From positions 1 to 64,000 of the IMG/VR virus record IMGVR_UViG_3300009285_016375: a stretch of DNA of 64,000 nucleotides, one strand, 5' to 3'. This document shows positions 41,654 through 51,125 of this stretch, one piece after another; position 1 is the first letter of the stretch, and each line of letters begins with the position of its first letter. A program made the position numbers and the translations under genes. The notes under the pieces are model-generated. The model did no database searches and was not told the origin of the DNA. It saw only the letters and a list, made by a program, of their open reading frames with translations. This DNA is from a virus.

Positions 41654-42298
41654 ATGAGATTCGAGCTGGAAGAATGGTCCGGACTGCTGCTCCTGCCCAA
41701 CGACAACCTGGCCACGCCCAAGATCAAGGCGGCGGGGCGGCTGGACTGGGATAGGAACTTTGCAAACATCCCGGAGGTGGCCGCGTTGCAGCCGGGTCAG
41801 GTGGTGTTTGACGTGGGGGCGTTTATAGGCGACACGACGCGACTGTTCCTGAACCTGGGATGTGAGGTGCATGCGTTCGAGCCGCGCCCGGACACATTCG
41901 TCTGCCTGCTGCATAACTGCCCGGAAGCTCACTGTTACAACGTGGCGCTGGGGACCGGTCAAAGGTTTGAGACGGCCACCGCCACCGGGGGCAACCTGGG
42001 AGGCTACCCGTTGCGCGACGGCCTGCGCTACGCGGTGGGGTTGGATGCATTATGCGCCCAGAGGCTGGATTTCCTGAAGATCGACACAGAAGGGATGGAT
42101 GCCGAGGTGCTGAGTGGTGGTATAAAGACTGTCATGGCCTATCATCCAACCATCCACATCGAGTGCAACCCGGCCGCCCTGGCCGGCTTCGGCCGGACCG
42201 AAACCGACCTGATAGGCGTTCTGAAATGTCTTGGCTATACCCGGTTCCAGGAGACTTACCGGTATGGGGATTCGCACTGGGACCTGGTGTGCGTATGA
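41654..42298 (+). CDS. FkbM-family methyltransferase
   Basis: About 214 aa; a GTG at 41645 that overlaps the previous stop is an alternative start. The SAM-binding loop is VVFDVGAFIGDTTRLFLNLG, followed by VHAFEPRPDTFVCL and the FkbM-typical LDFLKIDTEGMDAEVLSGG. FkbM enzymes often O-methylate sugars, consistent with the flanking glycosyltransferases. Its stop overlaps the next ATG (ATGA). Confidence 0.87.
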   Translation: MRFELEEWSGLLLLPNDNLATPKIKAAGRLDWDRNFANIPEVAALQPGQVVFDVGAFIGDTTRLFLNLGCEVHAFEPRPDTFVCLLHNCPEAHCYNVALGTGQRFETATATGGNLGGYPLRDGLRYAVGLDALCAQRLDFLKIDTEGMDAEVLSGGIKTVMAYHPTIHIECNPAALAGFGRTETDLIGVLKCLGYTRFQETYRYGDSHWDLVCV

Positions 42299-43035
42299 AA
42301 CACATCGACCTCAGGCTGTTCGCTGGCGAAAACGACGTGTTCGAGACGGCTTACCATCAGGTCGTTTCAAAGGTGGATATGTTTGTGGTGGTCGAGTGCC
42401 TGCGCGCTTTCGGGGGGAAGATGTTGGAAGCCCCGTGTTTCACCCACAGCAGCTTGCCGAAGGTGAGGCACATCGTGCTGGATGATGTGCCTGGAACCAA
42501 CCGTCGCGAGAGACAGCATGCTCTCCGGCAGAGCGCCACGGAGTGGATTCCAGGAGGGACCGGCCCGGAGGACATCGTGTGCTTTGGGGACTGCGACGAG
42601 ATCGCCCATGAAGAGACATGGGACAAGGCCGAAGCGATCCTGGCGGAACACCCCGAGGTCACCGTGGCTGGATACCTGGAGGAGCGGCAGTTCTTCGCGA
42701 ACTGGGAGGTGCCGGGCGTGGTGAACCGGCGCCTGAAATTTGTGCGGGGCCGCAAGTTCAACGAGCAGGGGATGCACGCCTTGCGCTGGTCCGAGGACAA
42801 TACTGTGATTGAGCGAGCTGGGTGGCACCTGGCCTACTGTGGTGGGCCGTGGCCCTACGCCGTCAAAGCCGATCGTTACGGCCGAACCCGCCCCAACGAC
42901 GCCCTTCAGACATGGTGGGGGCACGTCCGAAACCGCCGGGCTGTTGACGGTCAAGTGATCAACACGCAGGGCCTATGGCCAACGGCCATTAACGCCCGCC
43001 ACCACCTGACCGAGACGTTGCTGTATTTCCCATGA
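42295..43035 (+). CDS. GT17-like glycosyltransferase
   Basis: This 246-aa protein begins MKHIDLRLFAGENDVFETAY and shows DMFVVVECLRAFGGK and EDIVCFGDCDEIAHEETW (a DxD-type metal site), then WHLAYCGGPWPYAVKADRYG. These features match the family 17 glycosyltransferases (N-acetylglucosaminyltransferase type). It is the last gene of the glycan block. Confidence 0.78.
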   Translation: MKHIDLRLFAGENDVFETAYHQVVSKVDMFVVVECLRAFGGKMLEAPCFTHSSLPKVRHIVLDDVPGTNRRERQHALRQSATEWIPGGTGPEDIVCFGDCDEIAHEETWDKAEAILAEHPEVTVAGYLEERQFFANWEVPGVVNRRLKFVRGRKFNEQGMHALRWSEDNTVIERAGWHLAYCGGPWPYAVKADRYGRTRPNDALQTWWGHVRNRRAVDGQVINTQGLWPTAINARHHLTETLLYFP

Positions 43036-43096
43036 AGCCGCGCTCTCAGTTCACAACGGTCCGCCCGGTGGGTTTGACGCAGATCGCCGCGAAGTT

Positions 43097-44035
43097 ATGA
43101 TCCCCGCGCTTTCCAGATTTACCGGGCAGGCGGTGCAGACGCTGGGGGTGATGACCGACAATGCGTCGGGCATCGCCTATTGCGGGACCACCAACACCTT
43201 GTTCGTGGTGCGCAACAAGACGGGCGGCGCGCCCCCGCCGGTGCTCTACGAGTATTCGATTGCCGGCGCGCATCTGCGGACCATCACCTTGACCGGGTTC
43301 GATGACGTGGAAGGCATCTGTTGGACCGATGAGAACGATTTCTGCCTGGTGGAAGAGGATAACGCGCATCTCTGCTTGGTGACGATTACCGCCGGGACCA
43401 CCACCTTGGATAAGACGGCTGATGCCACGGTGATTGATACCGGCCTGGGGCCGCTGGGCAATACCGGCCTGGAAGGCGTGACCTACGACCGGACCAACGA
43501 CTGGTTCTATGCGGTCAAGGAAAAGACGCCCATCGCGGTTTATAAGGTGGAGATGGATGGAACGACCACCGCCTTGTTTGACGCGCCGGCCCTGCTGGGG
43601 GGGACTGTCACGGATTTGGCGGGTTGTTACTACGATAATAGCGACGGGCACCTGTATGTGCTGAGCGAGGAATCGAACGTGATTCTGAAGCTGGAATTGG
43701 ACGGGGAAATCCTGGAGAGTTCCACCTTGCCGGCGGCTTTGACTCAGCCGGAGGGGATCACCTTTTCGGAAACCGGCAGACGGCTATGGATCGTGGGCGA
43801 GGCCAATGAACTGCGGATTTGCGCGGCGGCGGGTTCGCCGGTCTTGCCCAGTGAATTCAGCCACTTGGTGCCTGATCCCAATGAAGCCGTTTGGAGCATC
43901 TGGGCCAAGTTTTACGCGCAATCGTTTTTGTGGGAGAAATGGCGGCACTATGCGTTTGGCGGCCAGAACGCCATTACCCCGGAGTTCGAGGCGGATTTGT
44001 GCGAGGCGCGCAACCGGGAACTGGAGGATAGTTGA
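43097..44035 (+). CDS. SdiA-regulated-like beta-propeller protein
   Basis: This 312-aa protein has propeller-blade repeats matching the SdiA-regulated/phytase-like family: DNASGIAYCGTTNTLFVVRN, GFDDVEGICWTDENDFCLVE, GLEGVTYDRTNDWFYAVKEK, DLAGCYYDNSDGHLYVLSEE and QPEGITFSETGRRLWIVGEA. The last ~60 residues form a separate helical tail (FYAQSFLWEKWRHYAFGGQ). In the virion operon it may serve as a tail or fibre-tip propeller. Confidence 0.75.
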   Translation: MIPALSRFTGQAVQTLGVMTDNASGIAYCGTTNTLFVVRNKTGGAPPPVLYEYSIAGAHLRTITLTGFDDVEGICWTDENDFCLVEEDNAHLCLVTITAGTTTLDKTADATVIDTGLGPLGNTGLEGVTYDRTNDWFYAVKEKTPIAVYKVEMDGTTTALFDAPALLGGTVTDLAGCYYDNSDGHLYVLSEESNVILKLELDGEILESSTLPAALTQPEGITFSETGRRLWIVGEANELRICAAAGSPVLPSEFSHLVPDPNEAVWSIWAKFYAQSFLWEKWRHYAFGGQNAITPEFEADLCEARNRELEDS

Positions 44036-44038
44036 AGC

Positions 44039-45142
44039 ATGGCCAGCACCGTGACATTGAGTGAATTGAGAGCCACGCTGCCCACCAGCGACAAGACGGT
44101 TTGTCAAAAGCTGCTGGCGGTGCCGGAGCACATTGACCTGGTGGCGGAGGACGTGGCCTGGATGTTCACGGACGCCGGGGCCCTGTCCAGCGATCTTCAG
44201 GCTATGATCTGCGCCTTGAGTTGCTTTGCGCCACCCGCCCTGCCCGCGCCGGATGTCTGCGCGGACATTTTGCTGGTTGGATCAGTGGTGAGCGGCAACC
44301 ATTACAACAGCGTCCGGTTCCGGGCGGGGGCCATGACCGCCGGCTACAACTGGACCTTGCAACAAAGCCCCGACGCGGCGGCGTGGTCTGACCTGGCCAG
44401 TGGCATCACGACTGGGAGTGAGATCACCTACAAGCATGAGAACCTGGCCAATGGCACGGCGGTTTATTACCAGATGACCGTGAGCAAAACAGGCTGCCCA
44501 GCCATTGACCCGGCGGAAACGAGCGGCACGCCCAGCGGCTGTGACGCGCCGAACGTGACCTTGACCATCACCTCGCCGGCCGCGCGCACGGCGCGATTGA
44601 CGTTGACTGGCCTGCCGGAAACGGGTTGGACGGTGTGGATTTACAGCAGCACCGACCCGCGCCAGTTCGGCAGCCAGGTGGTCCTGGCCACGGTGGGCGA
44701 TTACAGCTACGAAGACAGTAGTTTGAATGAGACGTTGACCTACTATTATCTGGTGCAAGTGCAGGAGCCAAGTGGCGAATGCCCGCCTTTGCCCGGGGTG
44801 CGGGGCAGCGTGCGTCCGATGGCCCCGGCGGTGACGGCCCCGGCGGCTCAATTGAGCGGGCACGTGGTGAGTTGGGCCAACGTGGATGGGGCGGTGAAGT
44901 ACCGGGTGTATCGGAAGGCGACCTACCAGGACAGTTTCGCCTATGTCCACGTGCGGGACGTGGCTGCAGGCAGCGGCGGCGAAAGCAGCTTCAGCATCGT
45001 GGCAGGGGACTGGCCCGCCAACTACCCGTTCTACGGCACGCGCACCCGGAGGAGTTACCATATTTCAGTGGTGAGCGTTAACGCGGCGGGGGCGGAAAGC
45101 CCGCATTCGAGCGCGCCCATCACTTTCCTGGAGGAGGTATAG
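44039..45142 (+). CDS. tail-associated protein with fibronectin-like repeats (paralogue 1)
   Basis: This 367-aa protein has a helical N-domain (MASTVTLSELRATLPTSDKT..., SSDLQAMICALSCFAPP) and then beta-sandwich repeats of Fn3 type (YNWTLQQSPDAAAWSDLASG; VYYQMTVSKTGCPAIDPAET; VKYRVYRKATYQDSFAYVHV). It resembles the next gene in overall architecture. It is probably a tail or fibre component. Confidence 0.62.
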   Translation: MASTVTLSELRATLPTSDKTVCQKLLAVPEHIDLVAEDVAWMFTDAGALSSDLQAMICALSCFAPPALPAPDVCADILLVGSVVSGNHYNSVRFRAGAMTAGYNWTLQQSPDAAAWSDLASGITTGSEITYKHENLANGTAVYYQMTVSKTGCPAIDPAETSGTPSGCDAPNVTLTITSPAARTARLTLTGLPETGWTVWIYSSTDPRQFGSQVVLATVGDYSYEDSSLNETLTYYYLVQVQEPSGECPPLPGVRGSVRPMAPAVTAPAAQLSGHVVSWANVDGAVKYRVYRKATYQDSFAYVHVRDVAAGSGGESSFSIVAGDWPANYPFYGTRTRRSYHISVVSVNAAGAESPHSSAPITFLEEV

Positions 45143-45143
45143 A

Positions 45144-46277
45144 ATGCCCTTGCCCATTGAAGCTTTGCCGGCAGTGTTTGCAGGAACGCAGTTCACCGTG
45201 AATGCCGGGCTGTGCGCCAAGGCCATTCCGAGCGTGATTGCGTTCATGGAAGCGCGGGCGGCCCTGCTGGAGTATCTGGTGCGGGAGAGCGACGGCTTGG
45301 TGTCGGACGAGATGGCCAGGGATTTGCAGGCGCTGACTTGTTTGGATGCCTCCAGCGGCGGCAACGGCGGCAGCACCTGCCCGAACCCGCACCTGGTGGC
45401 GACGGTGACCGCAGCGCCGACACAACTGACGCTGGCGGTGAGCGGAAGCAATCTGAGTGCGGGCTGGGCGTGGTCGCTGTACCGCAAGGGGGAGGAAGCA
45501 GAGGCCTGGCCGGGCAGCCCGCAATACAGCGGCACGACCGCGAGCGCTACCGTGACGCAGGTGGATGCCGGGCTGGCCAATGGAGAAGATTACTTTTACA
45601 AGATGGTGGTGCAAAAGCCTGGGTGCCCGGCTTACACGGTGGAGATGAGCGGCACGCCCGACGCCATTACGGTGAACCCAGCCATCCAGGTGGAAGCACT
45701 GCAAGTGGAGTGCGCTTGGGTGCGGCTGCGGGTCACGACGGGCGGCGGCGGGGTGACCAGCGCCATGCAGGCCGACTTTTACGTGCGCACCCAGACTGAC
45801 GGCGTCTGGAGCGAGTGGGCGCTGGGGCAGGAGAACGTGGGCTCTTCCACGTGTCCCGGCGGGGCCGGGGTGTGTTTCACGGCGGCAATAGACGTGACTG
45901 GGACCTACCAGCAGGTGCAGGCTAAAGCGGTGGTGAAGCAAGGGGCTGCGACCACGGAGGTGTTGGCCACGGCCATGGCGGTGGCGTACCCGCCGGGGCC
46001 GCCGGTGTTGGAACCGCGGGTGGGGGCTTGGCTCGCCTGGTCGGCTAATCCTGGCTGCGGCACGACGGTGGCGTATAGGCTGGAAGTGGCCGGGCTGCCC
46101 ACGGGCGGGCAGTGGGTGGGGGTTTATGCCGGGCCGGCGACGGGATACTACGCGCCCGAGGTGGCGCGAGCCGTGGCGGGCAACTGGGCCGGGCAGTTGG
46201 CGCATTTCCGGGTGAGCGGCCGGAGCGCTCAAGGGGGATTCAGCCTGCCGACAGCGCTGGGGGCTTTCATCATGTAA
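45144..46277 (+). CDS. tail-associated protein with fibronectin-like repeats (paralogue 2)
   Basis: This 377-aa protein starts one base after the preceding stop. It repeats the preceding gene's layout: a helical N-domain (VFAGTQFTVNAGLCAKAIPS, SDEMARDLQALTCLDASSGG), then beta repeats (YFYKMVVQKPGCPAYTVEMS). The shared VxKxGCPA segment indicates duplication within the operon. Confidence 0.62.
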   Translation: MPLPIEALPAVFAGTQFTVNAGLCAKAIPSVIAFMEARAALLEYLVRESDGLVSDEMARDLQALTCLDASSGGNGGSTCPNPHLVATVTAAPTQLTLAVSGSNLSAGWAWSLYRKGEEAEAWPGSPQYSGTTASATVTQVDAGLANGEDYFYKMVVQKPGCPAYTVEMSGTPDAITVNPAIQVEALQVECAWVRLRVTTGGGGVTSAMQADFYVRTQTDGVWSEWALGQENVGSSTCPGGAGVCFTAAIDVTGTYQQVQAKAVVKQGAATTEVLATAMAVAYPPGPPVLEPRVGAWLAWSANPGCGTTVAYRLEVAGLPTGGQWVGVYAGPATGYYAPEVARAVAGNWAGQLAHFRVSGRSAQGGFSLPTALGAFIM

Positions 46278-46292
46278 CCTCCCTCTTCCGAT

Positions 46293-48347
46293 ATGAGCGC
46301 ACTCAAACCGATTTCACTCAAACCTTTCACCGGCCTCCTGGACGTGCGGAGCCCGCCCGACCTGATGCCGGCAGGGTCCTGGCGGCGGCGGCTGAACTGG
46401 ATGACGGTGGAGACCCACAAGCTGGGCCGGAGGGACGGCTGGCGGCGGTTCTTGTATTCGGCCAGCGGCTATCACAACGCCGACTGGCACGACCAGTTGC
46501 TGGCGCTGGTGCCGGGGGCGACCCGGGAACCCTGCACGTTGCTCAAGGAACTCGTGACGACTTGGGGCACGCGTTACCTTTTGGCGGGCTCGGCCAGCCG
46601 GCTGTATCAGTTGAACGAGACCACCGGCAACTGGAAGATGCTAGGGCACAGCTTCGGCGCCGGCCACCCGGATCCGGGCAGCTTGCGCTGGCAAGCTGCG
46701 CAGGTGCTGAACACGGTGGTGTTGACCAACAACTGGGACGCGCCGGTCAGTTACACCATCGACGCGGAGCCCGACGCCGACGGCCAAACGGTCTCGGCCC
46801 TGGCCGACTTGGACCTGATCGGCCTGAGCAAAGCGGGGGCCGTGGGTGTGTTCAAGGACATCGTGATTTTCGGCAATGTGATCCTGGAGGGAGGCCGCCA
46901 GGAGAATTTGCTGGTCTGGAGTGATCGTCTGGCGCCGGCCTCGTTTGATCCCTCGAAGGCCGGCACGCTGGCGGACAGCCAGGCGCTGGCTTACGGCGAG
47001 CGCATCGAGCGGATCGAGGAGTTCGGGGATTACGTGCTGGTGTACACCAACCAGCGGATTTGGCGCGGGGCGGCCACCGGAGACCCGGACCAAAGCACCC
47101 TGGCCTTTGTGACGGTGTACGAGTCGCCCGAGAAGGCGCGCGGCTACCGGTGCCTGGCGTATCCTTACACGCTGGTTTCGACCGGAGCCGAGCATTACTA
47201 CTTGGGGCGGGACGGCATCTATCGGGTGACCGGTTTCACGGCGCCGAGCAACCCGCCGGAACGGGTGGGCTGGGCGCACCTGGCCAGCGACCTGATCTTT
47301 CGCAGCGGGGAACTGGATGCGACCAACTGCCACGCGCACGTGGGGGTGTATTGGAGCGCCCGGCAGGAAGTGCAGTTTTTTTGGGCGGTGCCCGGCGCCA
47401 GCACGCCCGGACACGGGCTGGCCTTGGATTTCGGGGATCGCACTGCCCACGAACTGGACTACGGCCTGACCGCGGGCTGCGAGTTTCGGTCGGACAGCCG
47501 CATCTCGTATCGGGACTGGATTCGGCAAAGCTGCGGGTGCGATGTGGCCGCCTTGCCCGCTGGCTTTGCCCTGGAGGGGTTGCCGGCCAGCGACGTGGCC
47601 TGCGACTCGACGCCGGCGGTCTGGTTGACCAGCGCCACCGAAACCCTGGATGGCTTGGCGACCGAGCGGTGGGACACGCTCTCGCCTGAGGCCGGGGCCT
47701 GGGCCGACGGCGAGGAGGTGCTGGGCAAACGGGCGGACCACTTTTGCGCGGGCTGCAATGAGGCGGCGGTGCTGGTGGTGGCCGCCGGCAGCGATTACGC
47801 GCTGAAGCAGTGCGGCGGGGTGTACCAATTCGAGCGGTGCAGCAATGCGGGCAGCGGCAGCGGCACCCTGGATGGAAACGGGCGCTATCAATCGTTTGCC
47901 GGCACGTACGAGAGCGACGGGTATCTGAGTGTGCTGACCTCCGGGCCGCTGGCTTTGGGCGAACCGGGCCTGGAAAAAGCGATCCGCCGCTTCATTCTGG
48001 ACGCCGAGCCGGCCGTGCAAGCCACCCCCTCGGCGGTGTCGTTGCGGATCGGAACCAGTTACTCGCCGTTGGACCCGCTCAACAGCGCCGCCGGCGAGAT
48101 CATTTGGACGCACCCGCGAGCGGTGTTATTGGCCTCAGCCCAGAAACGGACGGCCGCCGAATACCAGGCCAAAGGCACGCGGCCGGGCAGCGGGCTGAAC
48201 TGGCCGCTCTTTGCCAAAGGCAGATACCTGTATTTGGAGCTGAGCATCGGCAGCCTGCAGGAGGCGAATGACCTGCGCAGCAATTTGTTGCCGGGCACGG
48301 GCGGAGCCTGTAATGTGTCGGGAGCCTTGCTCCATGTGGTAAAATGA
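46293..48347 (+). CDS. tail nozzle-like beta-propeller protein
   Basis: This 684-aa protein starts MSALKPISLKPFTGLLDVRS and runs through repeated blades (YLLAGSASRLYQLNETTGNW, DIVIFGNVILEGGRQENLLV, YVLVYTNQRIWRGAA, YYLGRDGIYRVTGFTAPSNP). Short-tailed phages carry a beta-propeller nozzle of about this size (P22 gp10/T7 gp12-like), usually encoded before internal proteins, as here. The call is by size, order and repeat style. Confidence 0.6.
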   Translation: MSALKPISLKPFTGLLDVRSPPDLMPAGSWRRRLNWMTVETHKLGRRDGWRRFLYSASGYHNADWHDQLLALVPGATREPCTLLKELVTTWGTRYLLAGSASRLYQLNETTGNWKMLGHSFGAGHPDPGSLRWQAAQVLNTVVLTNNWDAPVSYTIDAEPDADGQTVSALADLDLIGLSKAGAVGVFKDIVIFGNVILEGGRQENLLVWSDRLAPASFDPSKAGTLADSQALAYGERIERIEEFGDYVLVYTNQRIWRGAATGDPDQSTLAFVTVYESPEKARGYRCLAYPYTLVSTGAEHYYLGRDGIYRVTGFTAPSNPPERVGWAHLASDLIFRSGELDATNCHAHVGVYWSARQEVQFFWAVPGASTPGHGLALDFGDRTAHELDYGLTAGCEFRSDSRISYRDWIRQSCGCDVAALPAGFALEGLPASDVACDSTPAVWLTSATETLDGLATERWDTLSPEAGAWADGEEVLGKRADHFCAGCNEAAVLVVAAGSDYALKQCGGVYQFERCSNAGSGSGTLDGNGRYQSFAGTYESDGYLSVLTSGPLALGEPGLEKAIRRFILDAEPAVQATPSAVSLRIGTSYSPLDPLNSAAGEIIWTHPRAVLLASAQKRTAAEYQAKGTRPGSGLNWPLFAKGRYLYLELSIGSLQEANDLRSNLLPGTGGACNVSGALLHVVK

Positions 48348-48541
48348 CGACGCCGGGCGGAAACATTCCTGGGGCTGGCAGTGGGCCACTGCGGTTGCCG
48401 CTGCCGCGCCTGCCCTTGCTCCCTTTGCCGGAGAAGCTCAAGCAGATCGCGCCCGAGCTGGCCGAGTGGGAACGAGGGCAGCAAGAGGCCTTCGAGCAAT
48501 ACCGGCGGGAACTGGACGTGTATATGAAAGGACTGAGTTAG
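48344..48541 (+). CDS. 65-aa Pro/Leu-rich protein
   Basis: This small gene overlaps the nozzle-like stop as ATGA. It has a Gly/Pro/Leu-rich start (PLRLPLPRLPLLPLPEKLKQ) and a helical end (EQYRRELDVYMKGL). The function is unknown. Tight coupling supports expression. Confidence 0.58.
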   Translation: MTTPGGNIPGAGSGPLRLPLPRLPLLPLPEKLKQIAPELAEWERGQQEAFEQYRRELDVYMKGLS

Positions 48542-48542
48542 T

Positions 48543-50093
48543 ATGGCTTTAGATCGAGACCCTTACCCGCGGGCGTTTCTGAATGATCGGCCCGCGTTTC
48601 AAACCTATGGCGGGGTGGTAGATGACTTTGCCAGGCAGATGCAGGAGCAAGCCAATCGCACTGGCATGCCGCGCTGGGCTGGAGGCCGGGCGATTGTCCC
48701 CACTGGCGGCTTTGTGGCCCCCGGTTATGAGGCAGCGTTTCGGGCCTTGGGCGGCCAAGGCGCGCGCACTTCCATTGGCGACATCAGACCCATCCGGATC
48801 AGCAAGGACCCCGCCCTCAGCGCCAGCCTGGCCAATGTGATCGGCGATTTGGGCACCGACCAGGCGCTGGGCCGGCAGGAGTTTGATCGGTGGATGGGGC
48901 AGCAAAACAGAACCAACCAGCAGATTCAGGCGGATATTGAGCGGGTCAGCCAGCCGGTGAACCGCTTGTTGAGCGGCGACCTGGGGCGTGAGTTGGCCAC
49001 AGGCCGGGAGAGCTACCGGGGCGCCCTGAGCGGCTTGATCGGGCAGCAGTTCAATACCGTCAGCGGTCTCCGGGATGCTGACCTGGCCAAACGCAGCGCC
49101 TTGATTGAGGGGTTGGAAGGGGACTTGGGCGGAACCAACCAGCGCGGTTTGGATGAGATGCTGGGGAGGATTACCGGGCTGGAAAGCATGTTGGGGTCGA
49201 AGAACCAGGACATCTTGCGGAATGCGCTGGCCCAAAACGCCTACAATGTCAATGACCTGTTCTCGCTGCAAAAAAAGGCCGGCCTGGTGCCGGGCACGGC
49301 GTATTCGGCCCGGGGCGCGCTGGGCGAGGCGGGCCGGCTGGGGGCCGATTTGCGGCTGCGGCTGGGCGACATCGAACGGGAGGATGTGAACCGGTTGGCG
49401 GCCCTGCGGTTGGGTGTATCCGAGAAAGGCCTGGATTTGCGCCGGGGCGATTTGGCCAACATCTACAACCAACGGGCGCCGTTGCTGGCGGGATACTCGG
49501 CTGGGCAGATTTCCGATGCCACCAGCCGGGCCTTGGCGGAGATGGACCTGGAAGGAACGCTGTTCAACGCCGGGAGGGGCGACACGATGGGGGTGCTGAA
49601 CGCGCAACTGGGGGCGGCCAACATTCTGCCCGCGCTGCGCACCAGTGCGTTAAACACCGGCTGGCAAGGCCTCAGCGCCCGGCAAGCACTGGGTGCGGGA
49701 CAACTGGCGAACCTCGGCGCGGCGGGCAATGTGCTGAATAACATTGACTGGCTGGGGTTGGATGATGGGCGGGCGGATTCCCCGTATCTGCCCAGCCGAC
49801 GCAGCTATCCGCAGTTGCCGTTGTGGGCGGAGAATTTTGAGCAGCCCATGAGCGCGGCCTTGCAGCCCAGGCCTGGGTTTGATTACAGCCAGCCTTGGCT
49901 GAACCCGAATGCCTGGGGAGATTACCGGAACCGGACTCCGGCCCAACAGAGGGCCTTTGACACGGCCGGCAATTATTATGAGGAAAGCGGGCCAGCCAAC
50001 TACAATTGGCAGACGTGGAACTCGGATTTCATTGGGCCGAGGCCGGAGTATTACCCGAACGGGGCTCCGGCCCGCGTGATTTCGGACGAGTAG
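48543..50093 (+). CDS. internal virion protein candidate 1
   Basis: This 516-aa protein is rich in Gln, Arg, Ala and Leu with long helices (DRWMGQQNRTNQQIQADIER, LRLRLGDIEREDVNRLAALR, GQISDATSRALAEMDLEGTL) and a C-terminal Pro/Tyr/Asn-rich tail. Position between the tail propeller and the giant polyvalent protein fits the ejectosome proteins of podoviruses, which leave the capsid with the DNA. There is no specific family. Confidence 0.55.
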   Translation: MALDRDPYPRAFLNDRPAFQTYGGVVDDFARQMQEQANRTGMPRWAGGRAIVPTGGFVAPGYEAAFRALGGQGARTSIGDIRPIRISKDPALSASLANVIGDLGTDQALGRQEFDRWMGQQNRTNQQIQADIERVSQPVNRLLSGDLGRELATGRESYRGALSGLIGQQFNTVSGLRDADLAKRSALIEGLEGDLGGTNQRGLDEMLGRITGLESMLGSKNQDILRNALAQNAYNVNDLFSLQKKAGLVPGTAYSARGALGEAGRLGADLRLRLGDIEREDVNRLAALRLGVSEKGLDLRRGDLANIYNQRAPLLAGYSAGQISDATSRALAEMDLEGTLFNAGRGDTMGVLNAQLGAANILPALRTSALNTGWQGLSARQALGAGQLANLGAAGNVLNNIDWLGLDDGRADSPYLPSRRSYPQLPLWAENFEQPMSAALQPRPGFDYSQPWLNPNAWGDYRNRTPAQQRAFDTAGNYYEESGPANYNWQTWNSDFIGPRPEYYPNGAPARVISDE

Positions 50094-50141
50094 GAAATAT
50101 CAAGGCGAACTGCTCCCGCGGTCCGCCAGGAGATAAATGTT

Positions 50142-51122
50142 ATGGCCATTGCAGGACCTGTGTACGATCAACTGAACGCGAGCAACCAGTGGCGAATAGG
50201 CCGTGGGGAAAACTGGGGCCGCTACGAGACACAACAGGACGCCGCTCAAGCGGCGTGGCTGAACAGTTTGGCCGAGCAAGCCTGGAGCCGCCGGATGCAG
50301 CAGATGAACACGGCCCGGCTCCAGCAGTTGGACCAGCAAGCGCTCTTGAACCAGTCCTGGCAGCGGGCGTTCAACGAGCGGCAACTGGGAGAGCAAGCCC
50401 AAGACCGGAACCGCTATTGGGATGCCCTGACCGGCGCGCAAGCCAGGGAGGACAACGCGGAGCGGACGGCCACGTCCCGGAGTTTGGCAGAGGCCGACCA
50501 GCAGGCGCGAGCGCTGCCCTTGGCCCGGCCTGACCTCATGGCCCGATACCAGAATTTGACTGCCGGTGAATATGACCGGCTGGCGGCCGCGGCCGCCGCC
50601 CAAAACCAGGGCGAGACCGAGGAGTTCCAGGCCGTGGAGAATGCGGCTAAGCTGCTGAACCTGCCCGAACCCACTGCGGAAGAATTGGCTGAAATGGAGG
50701 CTTTGCAGTTGCGGGGCTTCTGGGGGGGCCGGAATGTGCCCGGGGAGCAGCGTGTTTTTAAGCTGGCGGAGAAATACGTCCGGCCCTTGGGCCAGCCAGT
50801 GGCGGCCGATCCAGAATTGGCCCTGAACCAACTGCGCCAAGCCATGACCAGCGAACTGAAGCGGCGCCGGGACGCTGGCACTCTCCTGGCCAAGGGCCTG
50901 CCGAGCGGCGCGCTGACTTTCACGGAGCAGGGATACCGACCGGCCTTCGCGGCGCCAAGGCGGCCGCTCTTGGGCACCAACGCCCCGGCCGCCCGGCCGC
51001 TGCGGCCGCCGGCCACTGGCGTTCCGCCTACTTATCCCAACGAGGCGGCGGCGTGGGCGGCCGGGCACCAACCAGGAGATCGTGTGCGTTTGCCGGGAGT
51101 GGGCTTGGTGGAGTTGGAGTAG
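50142..51122 (+). CDS. internal virion protein candidate 2
   Basis: This 326-aa protein has a Gln- and Arg-rich helical N-terminal half (EQAWSRRMQQMNTARLQQLD, NQSWQRAFNERQLGEQAQDR). Its C-terminus carries TYPNEAAAWAAGHQPGDRVR and LPGVGLVELE, a small beta patch. It lies 3 bp before the giant gene and probably works with it in DNA ejection. Confidence 0.55.
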   Translation: MAIAGPVYDQLNASNQWRIGRGENWGRYETQQDAAQAAWLNSLAEQAWSRRMQQMNTARLQQLDQQALLNQSWQRAFNERQLGEQAQDRNRYWDALTGAQAREDNAERTATSRSLAEADQQARALPLARPDLMARYQNLTAGEYDRLAAAAAAQNQGETEEFQAVENAAKLLNLPEPTAEELAEMEALQLRGFWGGRNVPGEQRVFKLAEKYVRPLGQPVAADPELALNQLRQAMTSELKRRRDAGTLLAKGLPSGALTFTEQGYRPAFAAPRRPLLGTNAPAARPLRPPATGVPPTYPNEAAAWAAGHQPGDRVRLPGVGLVELE

Positions 51123-51125
51123 CTG

